Shown here: piece by piece, positions 11,930 through 22,135 of the stretch
How positions within the stretch are numbered: position 1 is the stretch's first letter
Layout of the letters: every line of letters begins with the position of its first letter
From: Diplolepis rosae
Taxonomy: Eukaryota > Arthropoda > Insecta > Hymenoptera > Diplolepididae
DNA: 64,000 nucleotides
Reading direction: 5' to 3'
Assembly (NCBI GenBank): GCA_030998225.1
Contig: JAPYXD010000484.1
Location: 5,270,001 to 5,334,000, forward strand
Position numbers and translations under genes: made by a program
The notes under the pieces: generated by a model
Told to the model about the DNA's origin: nothing
The model's database searches: none
Seen by the model: the letters and a program-made list of their open reading frames with translations, nothing else

Positions 11930-12311
11930 TATGCCCAGTCCTGCATTGGTTTCTTCGGAAATCGATCAGGGGGCCCTAGAACAGGCCACCGGGCGCGTCC
12001 TCAGGTTGCGGATAGAGGGGCCCTGTACCGAGGGTTACTGCTGAATAGGGATACAAAACTAAATAAGCAGCCGCGGACAATGTTTCAGGGATGGTCCCGA
12101 AGGAATAACCCCCAAGCCAAGGTGTTAACTACCGTGCCGAGGGCTGCATGGCACCAGGGAGTGGTGTCTCACACGGTGTCTCTAGGAAATCAGGCCACCT
12201 CCTAGAGTATTGAGGCCTTACCCCTGCATGCGGGGCTCTGCAGGGGCGGACCGAATACTTCCCTAGCTAATCGTGGGAATTAAAATGGAGTTTTAAAAAT
12301 TAAATAAAAGT
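11930..12311 (+). other. Retrotransposon remnant 1, 5-prime leader
   Basis: The base composition switches abruptly from AT-rich to GC-rich near 11930. The leader contains CCACCGGGCGCG...CAGGTTGCGGATA (from about 11988), which recurs at 13804 in front of a second Gag fragment. This marks it as a 5-prime untranslated region of a non-LTR element. The 125-codon open frame over it (11828-12205) crosses the composition boundary and is not credible as a gene. Confidence 0.65.
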
Positions 12312-13625
12312 ATGTGTGAGGAGACGTTTGGAGGTGAATTGGACGTGACAGAGGAGACGCCGGATCCGTTCGAAACCGATAAGTCCCAGGTACGGCAGTA
12401 CCGGGACTGGCTTCACGTGAGGAACGAGAAGCAGTTGGAGTTCCTGAAGAAGGCGGAATCGGCCCTGGAGAAGATGGAGAGCTTCTCCAGGACCAAGAAG
12501 AATATGCACCTTCCTATCAGGCACGGAATTCAGGAGGCGAAGAAGGAGCTCGGGGCGCTGCGGTATGATATAGAGGATACCGTCTGCTACCTCGACTCCT
12601 TCGAGTACCTGATGCGAGGTCTAATGGTGAGGAGAATCAAGGAGGAGAAACCACCCAAAAACAAGGGAGTAGTTGACGAGGGTAGCCAAACCCTCCCACA
12701 GCCGGCGGCGAGGTCCACACCGGACACTCGCAAACGGCGTAGAGAGCCGACTGTAAGTCCGGAGGTGCCTGTGGTTACAAAACCAATGGAGAAGAGGCCT
12801 AAAGCCTCCAAAAAGGAAGAGGAGTGGGTAGTTGTCCCCAGCAAGAAGGACCTCCGGAAGAAGAGAGGAAAGAAGCCTTGCAAGTCGCCGGAGCAACCTC
12901 GCTGTGCGCGCCCAGAAGCGCTGCTCATCAAACCAGCGGAAGGGATGAGCTAAGCTACCATCCTGCGCAAACTTAAGAAGCGCGTCAACCCTGACGAACT
13001 GGGCGCCACAGTCCAGGGGATCAGCGAGACGCGCGCCAAGGACTTGCTAGTAGAAATGAAATGTTCCGCAAAAAGCTGAGGGAGGCTGGACACTGCCTTT
13101 AAAGAGGTAATTGGAACCAGGGGGACGGTCCGACATCTCATCCCCCGGATCGAGGTCGAGATCGTCGACCTGGAACCCACTATCGAAGTGAAAGACGTCG
13201 AGGATGCCGTCAGAAGCCTCTTCGACGAAGAACCGGAGCTGGAGGTAAGGCTGTCTCTAAGTAAGACACCCTATAGAGGAAACCGGAAGGCGTATGTGCT
13301 TCTAGAGGAGGCAAGGGTGCTGAAGCTGCTCAAGGAGGCCCACATCAAGATCGGGTGGGTCTCCTGCAGAGTTCGCAGGAAAAAGGAGGTGAACCGGTGC
13401 TTCCGCTGCCTTGGCTTTGGCCACATAGCGGCGGACTGTCGAGGGCCAGACCGCAGCAGGTGCTGCTGGAGTTGCGGCGAGGAGGGGCATCTTGCGGGTT
13501 CGTGCACCGGGAAGCCGAGGTGCTTTCTCTGTGCCGCAAGGAAGGAAAAGCCCCGGAATGACCACATACCGGGGACTATGCGTTGCGCGGCCTTTCGGGA
13601 GGCAGCCCCCAATAGGAAGCCTTAG
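12312..13625 (+). pseudogene. ORF1 (Gag) of R1-clade non-LTR element, two stops
   Basis: A single reading frame of 438 codons including the final stop, interrupted by TAA at 12951-12953 and TGA at 13077-13079 with no frame change. The N-terminal ~100 residues are charged and probably coiled-coil (FLKKAESALEKMESF). Basic, Lys/Pro-rich sequence follows, then a conserved region, then three zinc knuckles: CFRCLGFGHIAADC and CWSCGEEGHLAGSC (both CX2CX4HX4C) and a longer CX2CX10HX6C. This is the Gag-like ORF1 of R1/Jockey-type elements, which packages element RNA into particles. It is GC-rich against AT-rich flanks. The intact remainder and the single frame suggest moderate age. No ORF2 follows directly. 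Confidence 0.85.
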
Positions 13626-14340
13626 GAAGGCCGCCATGGAGAGGAGAAATGGAGGAGTAATTCCAGCAAAATAGATGAAGAAGCAAGGAGGAGAGGCTAA
13701 CATCGCCTGAAGATGGCGCTCACCCTGAATTAATGTCTCACGGCGGTTCCGGGGTGGGATTCTACGGCCTAGAGACAGGGAGGGAGTGTGGAGTTGCTAG
13801 TCTCCCATCGGGCGCCTCCCCAGGTTGCGGATAGGGGAATGCCTCTCAGATATGGGCGGTACCGGGGAAACCAAATACCCGGGGCGGACAATACCTAGCC
13901 AGGGGAAGGAACCCCGAATTCTAAACCAGTCATGGAAGCGTGTGCAAAAAACACAATACCCCAAGGGAGGAAAGATCTCCCCGCTGATTCCGATCGGGTT
14001 CAAGCCCCGGTGGTCAGCGCTGGTCCCACGAATTTTGGGGGGGGGGGGGACCAAGTACACAAGAATCCTACGGGTAATGGAGAAGCGATGATAAAGGTCG
14101 TATGCGACGGCAATGCAGCTGAGAAACACGACGCAACAAGCGTGAGGAGAAAGAGAGACCAGGATTATTTTGAGCAGCCCCAGCCTATGCATACTCGAGG
14201 TCGAGTGCAGGGGCCGCCCTCGCATAAATCAACCGAGGTCGAGGAAAAGTAGCACAATTTGCCACCAGATAACTCTGCTTATGCAGCGCTGCACTGCTCT
14301 TTAAGAGGACGAGGAGGGGCACTTTAAATCCCTACTGGGG
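13626..14340 (+). other. 3-prime remnant and second 5-prime leader
   Basis: After the ORF1 stop comes a GC-rich segment (to about 13790) with CTCACGGCGGTTCCGGGG, possibly 3-prime untranslated sequence of the first element. From 13804 a block repeats the 12-kb leader (CCATCGGGCGCC...CAGGTTGCGGATA), which starts a second element copy. A run of about 13 G lies at 14038-14050. Open frames on both strands at 13797-14252 are unsupported. Confidence 0.55.
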
Positions 14341-14730
14341 GTGCTAGACCAGATGGCAGCGTTCAGTGCGTCGAAGAAAAACATGTTCAACCCCATTAGG
14401 GACGGCCTGGATGCAGCTAGACTAGCGGCAAATGCTATGGCCGATAAAAGGGTTGAACTGCAGTGCCTTAGGGAGAAATTAAGAAGCCTGGAGAGGGAAC
14501 AAACTGCAATGGTAGTACAGCAAGTTTCCAACTTGAAGAACCAGGACGCCGCACCCCGCTCAGGGACGGATTGCGAGAGGACGAATACCTCCCCAGGGGT
14601 CATGGCTCGACACGTCTACAGGGGGACACCAAGCTACGGCCAGAGACCAAAAAGGCCTGCCGAGCACACTCCGAGCCCACAGGAAGGGGAGACCAGGAGG
14701 CCACTAAAAAAAATAAGCCTCAATACCGGA
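14341..14730 (+). pseudogene. ORF1 N-terminal fragment of a second R1-type element
   Basis: The translation contains FSASKKNMFNPIRDGLDAAR, which aligns with FSRTKKNMHLPIRHGIQEAK of the ORF1 at 12312, so it is the same Gag N-terminal domain from a related but distinct element. It continues as charged, coiled-coil-like sequence (ELQCLREKLRSLEREQ) and Pro-rich sequence, then ends at a junction near 14730. There the reverse-transcriptase part takes over in another frame. The zinc knuckles, endonuclease and first half of the reverse transcriptase are missing. Confidence 0.7.
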
Positions 14731-15418
14731 AACAATTTGGCCCCGACCTTTGGAATGCATTGTACGATGGCATCCTTCAGATGGGACTCCCGCCTTGGGC
14801 TAAATTGGTGGGATTTGCAGACGACATAGCAGCAACTGTAAGAGCGAAAAACGATAGTCAGGCGCAGCAACGAGTGTCAATGAGTACGGGGCTAGTTGGG
14901 GACTGGCTGAAGTCGCATGGGCTGGTGTTAGCTGCTAGCAAGACCGAGGCTGTGGTTCTGTCAAGGCAGAGGCACTTTTCATCGAACTTGCGGATGCAGA
15001 TCTCCGATGAGTTTATTGAGGCCCAAGAAGCGGTCAGATACCTTGGAGAGGTCGTGGACAGGAAGCTGACGCACTGGCCCCACATTAGAACAGTAGCTGA
15101 TAAGGCAGCAAAAGTAGTGGAGTCACTGTCTAGGCTCATGCCAAACATCAGCGGGCCAAAGTCGAGCAAGAGGAGGATCCTCATGAGCGTCACTCATTCA
15201 ATACTACTTTATGGAGCCGAAATATGGGCTGACGCTCTCAACGTAGCAAAATACCGCCGTAGGATTGCTTCAGTACAGCGGAGGTGCGCACTCCGTGTCG
15301 TATGCGCATACCGCACGGTGTCGGAGGCAGCAGTTCTGGTGATTGCGGGAGTAATACCCATAGATCTGATGGCCAAAGAGCGCAAAGCGATTTATGAGAG
15401 GAAAATCAAGGAGCTAAA
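14731..15418 (+). pseudogene. Reverse transcriptase C-terminal fragment (R1 clade)
   Basis: Open in one frame from about 14731, with LWNALYDGIL, the catalytic GFADD box (14811-14825), KTEAVVLS, VRYLGEVVDRKL and the downstream LMPNISGP and LLYGAEIWADAL blocks typical of R1-clade ORF2. The endonuclease and the fingers/palm motifs upstream of LWN are absent. The C-terminal zinc motif is also lost, where GC-rich sequence gives way to AT-rich DNA near 15420. It is joined to an ORF1 N-terminus, so a deletion of several kilobases or a template switch formed this copy. It cannot be active. Confidence 0.85.
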
Positions 15419-15430
15419 TTTATATAATAA

Positions 15431-16300
15431 AAAATTTAAAGAATTATTATGTTTTTACATTTTTTAATGAGGATATTTTTAATAAATCAATTACTAAATT
15501 CTAAATTATTGAATAAAAGAATTTCATAATTTCTTAAGTTTATTTCAATTTACAAAGTAATAAAAATATGCGTGATTTATTTCATCAAATATTATTAAAA
15601 TATTTAGTTTAAAAACTTAACATTTAATTTCTAAGGATGAATTACACCGCAGTGCTTATAATGACCACTGAGGTCCAAATTGTTATCCTTGATAAAAAGT
15701 TTCTCTGTATGTGAACAATAACTTTAATTTTTATATTATTATTTTTAACTTAATTACTTAGGTATGTTTAGTCCAACAGTGCAATTTTGATGAACTGCTC
15801 AAATTAGAATAATTGAAATTGAAAAATTAATGTTCACAATTGGCAAATATTAGAATTTTTTAAAAGTAAAATTTGTTTTCAGTGATTTTCAGGATGCTTT
15901 TAAATTGAAATCTATTAATTTAAAATTATTTTGATTTTAAATTATTTCAAAAATTGACACCGACAACGCATTGGCGTTTCTCGACAAATTATTCTGTCCA
16001 AATTCTTTTAAAACGTGAATCACTTTTAGGAGAAGTATTTGCATTTCTATATTTTTTTCAAAAACTATACAATATAATTTGAAAGAATTACGTTCTTTGA
16101 CTGTGCTTGAATTAATCTAGGACATTCTTTTTTTTATGAAGTTCTAAGCTGCTTCATAAAAACTATACAGGATCTTCGTAAAAATTGGTCCTGTCCAAAA
16201 GTTGAGGACTGTCAAGTAAATTTCCCAGTACTTATTTTTACGGGTTATCAAATAAAGAAACAGTACTTTGCTATAATAATAATAATACTGTAGCTGTAAT
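15431..16300. other. AT-rich right part of the split MITE
   Basis: Sequence between the retrotransposon remnant and the MITE end at 16244. It contains AT-rich words but no exon or RNA gene. A short ATA run lies near 16275. Confidence 0.45.
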
Positions 16301-16646
16301 AGTATATTGCATTACAAGGGACGAAACACAGCGAATGCAACTCGTGTGACTGCAGCCCTCGCTTCGCTCGGGCAGCAAACTTCACACTCGTTTGCAATCG
16401 CTGTGTTTTGTTTCGAGTAATGCATACTATTTTTCATAGCGCCTCTTTTGAAAATCCGATTTTCGGTACCTGTACAGCGGGACGAAACTGAGATTTTCAA
16501 AAGAGACGCTATGAAATAGTATATTACTTTACAAGGGGCGAAACACAGCGATTGCAATGAGTGTGAAGTTTACGGCCCGAGCAAAGCGAGGGCTGCAATC
16601 ACACGAGTTTCATTCGCTGTGTTTTGTTTCGAGTAATGTATACTAT
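16301..16646. repeat. Double foldback repeat
   Basis: Two ~130-bp hairpin units (16301-16431 and 16518-16645) are each palindromic: ACAAGG..CGAAACACAGCG pairs with CGCTGTGTTTTGTTTCG. They are separated by a third palindromic segment, where CTCTTTTGAAAATC pairs with GATTTTCAAAAGAG. The whole block is one large inverted repeat made of two direct hairpin copies. The minus-strand 81-codon open frame at 16312-16557 is a product of the repeat. Confidence 0.85.
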
Positions 16647-16697
16647 TTTTCATAGCAACTCTTTTGAGAATCTGATTGGCTGTAACTGTAATACATT

Positions 16698-16776
16698 AGG
16701 TGTTGTAAAATTACATTACGGTTTGGTGATAAACTTTCATTAAAGTATTGTTAAATTACAACAGTAATTTTTTACA
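16698..16776 (+). repeat. Short repeat shared with 9040-9132
   Basis: It carries the same ordered blocks as 9040-9132, including AAATTACATTACG and a terminal TTTTTTACAG. Confidence 0.65.
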
Positions 16777-16990
16777 GGGTAACTATTGTAATTATTGTAA
16801 TAATGCGTCAGCTATATGAGTAACAATATGTTTAGTATGTGTAAACGTGACAATTTCTCGTATTGATATGTTTTTAATTTATCTATAAAAAATAATATTT
16901 GTAATAGTTTGTTGGTTTTAGGGCCCATAAAAGTATCTATGTTTATTAACGGTGACCAATATTCTTATTTTGTATTTAAAAAATCCATTA
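16775..16990 (+). repeat. Diverged repeat, inverted match to 27060-27215
   Basis: ATATGAG, TATGTGTAAACGT, AAAAATAATATTTGTAATAG and the GGCCCATAAAA-like block occur in the same order on the opposite strand at 27060-27215. This is an old dispersed family with no coding potential. Confidence 0.6.
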
Positions 16991-17084
16991 AACGATCAAT
17001 CCCTTATGCATTCTATATTATGAGAAAGATCAGGAAGACACTTTTGTGAGCCATATGGCATACAAGAGATGTGGAACAGAGTAA

Positions 17085-17750
17085 TTAAGGTAGTTTTCAT
17101 CCACAAAAATTAGACCTCAGGCAAAAATAGATAATTTTGCTTTCAAGAATAGCAATATTATTATTGAAGGGCTATTTTGAAAGAGAAAAGATTATTTTAC
17201 ATGACAAAAATTTGAAACATAGAAAAATAATTTTAATAATAATTTTTATTTTTGACCCAACTTTTTTTCTTATTGCTTCTTACCAAATTTTAAAAAATTA
17301 TGCGATTCTAATAAATCATAAATCATTTTTTCAGAGAAAAGATTTCCCACAACTTCACCGTTTCTGATTTTCAAAAATAAATTCTTTAATGGCTGAAACC
17401 ATTAAAAAAATATTTTTCAAAACGAAATTTTTATAAACAAATACTGAATTTGATAATAATTTATTCATTCTTGAAAATTGAAAACGGTTAAGTTGTAGGG
17501 AATCTTTTTTTTGTAAAAGTGATTTGTAATTTATTAAAATCGCATAATTTTTTAAAATTTGGTAAGAAGCAATAAGAAAAAAAGGTGGGGCAAAAATAAA
17601 ATTTATTAATAAAATTATTTTTCTGTATTTCAAATTTTTCTCATGGAAATTAATCTTTTCTCTTCCAAAATAGCTCTTCAATAATAATATTGCTATTCCT
17701 GAAAGCAAAATTATCTATTTTTGCCTGAGGTCTAATTTTCGTGGATTTTA
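17085..17750. mobile_element. Foldback element F, copy 1
   Basis: The arms (about 17085-17370 and 17390-17750) are inverted copies. They carry AATTAGACCTCAGGCAAAAA, AATAGCAATATTATTATTG, GCTTCTTACCAAATTTTAAA and related blocks. The same element occurs at 43247-43909 and as a single arm at 63243-63600. Open frames of 76 and 117 codons here (and 76 at 43627-43857) read through the arms. They look alike only because the arms are repeated, so they are not evidence for a gene. Confidence 0.9.
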
Positions 17751-18389
17751 AGCTAAAATCCTAAATATTATAAAAGCTCTTTGAGACAATTACACGATGT
17801 AACAAGAATTTTTAAAAAATCTCCAAAAATGAAAAAGTTATGACGATTTGAAAAAATGTTATTTTTAACAGAAGTTGGGCATGCGGTGAGTGCGTTAAAA
17901 ATGCATATAAAGTCCAATTGTTGATGGAATAAGATGCAAAAACATTTGTAATATCAAAAGAGAATAAGAATAACGGGATATGGAAAAAATGTAACCTTTT
18001 CAAGCATTTTTATCAGAGCCAAGCTAAACAAATGTGTGAATAAAGACCGAAAAGAAATTGCCGCTACGAAAGCTAACGCACGTATCAATGGTGCTAATCC
18101 ACTAGCTTTATGGTTTTGAAATTCAAAAAATTCTAAAAAGTGATAATATTTTTACAGAATTTTACAATCGTTAACATTATAGAATGGAATTCTACGTAAA
18201 AACTGCTTTCATAGTGTCGATTAAAAAACTTATGATTAATTGAAATTGAAACATGCCTTACTTCCTGTTTGGATCCTGCGCTTCATGCCTTGTCGGTGCC
18301 GTTTTGCGTGCGAAAAGTTGATTTTCCCGCACTAGTGCGATGAACTTTTAAGTGTGCGGAAAATAAAATTACAAATATTGTAAATTTAA
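17751..18389. other. Unassigned, with a terminal-repeat fragment
   Basis: Mostly featureless AT-rich DNA. The segment 18286-18360 (GTCGGTGCCGTTTTGCGTG...GATTTTCCCGCACTAGTGCG) is a solo piece of the element type seen at 35630-35820 and 61964-62580. Confidence 0.55.
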
Positions 18390-18926
18390 ATTAAATTTTC
18401 TTAGAGTTACTAAATTTGTTTATGGTTTCAAATGAAAAAGGTAATACAATTTATACTTAAGGCTCTATCAGACTTAAAGAACGCATTATCTTCATGAAAC
18501 TCACGCTTCACGCTTCGCGATTTATTCTTTACTTTATATTCATTAGAAGCACATTTTCACTAAAAATAAATGTTTGAGCGCGCCTAGGGTGCACGCTTCG
18601 AAGTATGTGCATCTCGCGCTTTGCGCTCGGTGTTCTATGTCCTTTACATACAATTTACAAAATTTGTACCCCACATTTTTATCATATTCCGCGTAGTGTT
18701 TTTCTAAGAAAGATTTCTTTTCCTATTTTTAAAAATATTTTTCATTAATAAATAAAAGATCTAACTCCTATATAAAATGTTCAATACCAAAGTTGTAGAT
18801 CTTTTTTAAAATCAACAATTTTGTTTCCCAACATTTTTTTTGTATCTTGTATATTTTGGCGGAGAAACTGAATTTTTGATTTTTATAAAAACGTTTTTGA
18901 TGAATAAATGAAAAGATATAACTCTT
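18390..18926 (-). repeat. Family B repeat, reverse copy
   Basis: It contains AAGGCTCTATCAG, the ATGAAACTCACGCTTCACGC block, GC-rich TCGCGCTTTGCGCTC words and the AT-rich unit series, all in reverse relative to 25010-26175. Confidence 0.65.
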
Positions 18927-21650
18927 ATGAGTCCAAATTTGCTAAGTGAGCCACCCATTTTTCGATGGTCGAGCTTTTCCGCGGTAATTACTTTATTCGT
19001 TTCACCAGGATAATAAAATTATTGTTAATAACATTTTTCTGCATGAATTTGGTCATTATTTATTTGCTATTGATTCGCTGCGTGGATTTGCTAATTTTCT
19101 ATGTGGTAATTGTCAACTAAACACTCTTTCAATAGACATTTCTTATTTTTACAATAAACGTAATTTGTTGAAAGTACAAAGAATATATTTAAACAAATAA
19201 AAATAATTATAACAACTCTATCGAATTTTTTCTTTTCAATCATCGAGTATAAAACTTTATTCGATAAACGCTTACAATCCTCAGACATAAAATTTGGAAC
19301 TTTCTTATGCAGTGACTGCAAGGGTTATTCAGAGCTTGTGGACCAGTGTCGTGACTAGAGTTCTTGAGCCTCACTCAAGTAAAAATAAATCAACTTCTTT
19401 CATAAATTATTCATAAAATGTTTAAAAAAATTAATATAATTAAACAATTATTATAACTATGATTATTTAGATATATATATAATAATAATTATTGAATTAT
19501 ATTTAGTATACATTTTGATTATAACTACGTATGAAGTTTAATGAAACTATATTTTCAAATGTATATTAAAAAATTGCATTATTATCAAAAAGTATCTTGT
19601 GTAAAAATATTTAAAAGAAGATTTTTTTATTTTCTGTGTTGTATATTTCAAAATATGGATATAACAATTGCGAATTCAAAATTATTATTGTGCCTAAGAA
19701 ATTGATGTGAAATCAAAATCCTGTATACATTTTTGAAATTTTTTGTAATACACTTATCAAGACTTATGCTGTTTAAATTTTTATGAAAACAATTTAATTT
19801 AATAATAAACTTAAGTGAAAAAGAAAGAAGTAGTTATAAATGAATTAGGAACAAATTATGAATCAAGAATTTATTAAACTTACAGAATTTATGTGACTAG
19901 ATTATGTGAAACTTTTCAATAAATTATATAAACTAGTGGATAAGCATCAAAGTACGATGAATGTTCAAAATCTCTAGTTTACAAGTATTTAGAATCCACT
20001 ATTAAGTAAGTGGTGCACTACGTACTAGATAAAACAGTAGCTTTTCCACTATTTTGGATTTAGAGAGTACTAAAATAAACAGTAATTGTATTTTGTATGT
20101 TTTAATTGATTTTGATTTTTAAATATAATAACATGGAACATCAGTATGTTGAAAATTCAACACGTTTTTGAAATTAAAAAAATGTTTATGTGTGCCCTAG
20201 GCGTAGATTACTTTCATTCGTTCCTGCGTGAATTGATTTAGCTGGTGGAATAAATCTTGCGATTCACGGTTTACTCAACTCTCGATTGAAGCGTAGAGTA
20301 GAATGAGTGGGAAGCTCTACTATTTTGGTGATTTAATAAAAGACTGGTTTTTGAGAATTATACTACGAGTAATAATATATATATTTAGAAACTTTTAATG
20401 CACGCTTTCAAATTTCACCCTACACTTCTGAAATTTACTCAACTTCGATTCATTTTCGAACATGTAATATATCAGAAATAATTACAGTGACACTAAATAG
20501 CTTCTAACTTGCCCTTATGTCCCAAATTTGATCGGAAGTTGAGTAAAATTACTTCAACTATTTTTCTCCGTGCACGTGTACATGAATTAACATTCAATGA
20601 AACCAAGAATAATATTTTCTATTTACTCTAGTCTTCACAACGTCTTCCATTACTGAATTTGTTGAAGCAGTAAATATTTTACAAAAAACTCTACTATTAT
20701 CAACCAGAGTGTAAAAATGGTACTGCCGAATATTCTTTACCGTCTTTACCATGGTGTATCAAGCTTTCAAGGTCTCGTCATGTACATAATGTTCTTCTGT
20801 TGTGGAAAAATCGATTTATTAATTATTTATTGACGCACGAAAAAGATTTTAGGGCCAAAGCCGAATGGAATTTTTTCGCCACTTCATATGGAAAGGGCGC
20901 GTGCGACGAGTTCGGCGGTAGAGTAAACAGAGATGCTTTCCGACCTAGTCTACAGAATAAACACATTGCGACACCGAGACTTCTGTATGAATGGGCGAAA
21001 ACATCCTTCAAAGAAATCGAATTCGATTTTTCCACAACAGAAAAACATTCTGTATATGATAAGCCTTTGAAAGCTCGATACACCATAGTAAAATAAAAAA
21101 TAAAAATTTGATTTGTTGTACTTTAAACTAATTATGTAGGAGTAAATGCACGCTCACCGAGTCCGCGGCACGTGCAACACGGGCGACGCACGCTGCGTGC
21201 TAAGCAAAAAGAAGCAATAACTTGAGACTCCGTGAAAAATTTCATATTTTTCTTTTTTCATATGATTTGTTATTGAATAAAGTTTCATACTCGATGATTT
21301 AAAAGAAAAAATTCTATAGAGAAGTTATAATTATTTTTATTTGTTTAAATATATTGTTTGTGTTTTCAACAAATCACGTTTATTGTAAAAATAAAAAATG
21401 TCTATCGAAAGAGGACAATTACCACTTAAAATATTAGCAAAACGCACGCAGCGAATCGATAGTAAATAAATAATGACCAAATTCATGCAGAAAAATGTTA
21501 TTAACAATAATTTTTGTAAAACTTCGAACTTCGCCAAACTGCTTAAATTGTATTTTTTATTTATCCTTGTGAAACGGATAAAGTAATTACCGCGGAAAAA
21601 GCCCGACCATCAAAAAATAGGTGGCTCACTTGGCAAATTTTGACCCTTAT
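18927..21650. mobile_element. 2.7-kb element with ~340-bp terminal inverted repeats
   Basis: The left arm (about 18930-19265) and right arm (about 21271-21650) are inverted copies. Examples are AAGTGAGCCACC/GGTGGCTCACTT, CCGCGGTAATTACTTTAT and its complement, the ATTATTTATTTGCTATTGATTCGCTGCG block and AAATATATTTAAACAAATAAAA. The enclosed 2 kb is AT-rich and holds one plausible coding remnant (20800-21096). Family B sequence abuts both ends. No transposase was recognised. The exact termini and any target duplication are uncertain. Confidence 0.75.
20800..21096 (+). pseudogene. Fragment of conserved 'FFATSxGKGxCD' domain protein
   Basis: A 98-codon open frame whose core AEWNFFATSYGKGACDEFGG strongly resembles a motif that I recall as recurring in many uncharacterised arthropod predicted proteins (WxFFATSHGKGxCDGxGGxxKR, followed by a region with a TP..L..W pattern). 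Its function is unknown to me. The usable part runs from about NYLLTHEKDFRA to the stop at 21094-21096. Upstream sequence is AT-rich without an obvious continuing exon, so this is a C-terminal fragment or a last exon. It lies inside the long-TIR element, just before its right arm, which raises the possibility that the element carried it. The domain match is from memory and unaligned. Confidence 0.5.
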
Positions 21651-22135
21651 GAAAAAATATAATAGTTTAAACGAAAACTACATGTCCGATCAAAAAGTGC
21701 TATAAAGTAAATTTATAGTCACAAGGAAATTTGTAGATCTCTCTGAAATAAAGAATTTTGTAACCTAACATTAATGCTGTATCTTCTATATATTAGCGGG
21801 AAAATGGAATTTTTGATTTTTACAAAAACGTATATTATGGATAAAACTAGAACCATTTGTCAATAATGGCTGGTAAACGAACTCGCCTTTTTTTGGTCCC
21901 TTAAAAGGTGTGCTAAAGCTCAATTCAATCTGAAAATTCTATGGAGAGTTATCGAGCATACGAACTACAGACCGACTGACAGACATTTTCATAAAAACCG
22001 TTTTTCTGACTCAGGGGGTTTCAAAACGTGAAGATTTGATGAAAATTCCGAAAGTCATTTTTCACATAAAACCAATATCTTCTCAAATGGTGAAAATGTA
22101 AAACATATTAGATATATCGAGTGTTATAACCAAGA
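21651..22135 (-). repeat. Family B repeat, reverse copy
   Basis: It carries TATGGATAAAACTAGAACC, TGGCTGGTAAACGAACT, the GACAGACATTTTC block, TTTCTGACTCAGGGGGT, and GAAAGTCATTTTTCACAT followed by AAACCAATA, matching the other reverse copies. Confidence 0.8.

Larger units (their letters stand above)
11444..16244. mobile_element. TA-MITE split by retrotransposon insertions
   Basis: The left end at 11444 (CGGAAAAAATAAGTACTGGG, then AAATTTACATGACAG) and the right end near 16205-16244 (the inverted match, with CTGTCAAGTAAATTTCCCAG) form a terminal inverted repeat of more than 35 bp with few mismatches. TA sits at 11442-11443 and 16246-16247. The GC-rich non-LTR remnants at about 11930-15430 lie between. 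The simplest reading is that an AT-rich element of about 1.3 kb was interrupted by retrotransposons. The overlapping open frames at 11284-11654 are then element sequence, not genes. Confidence 0.65.
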
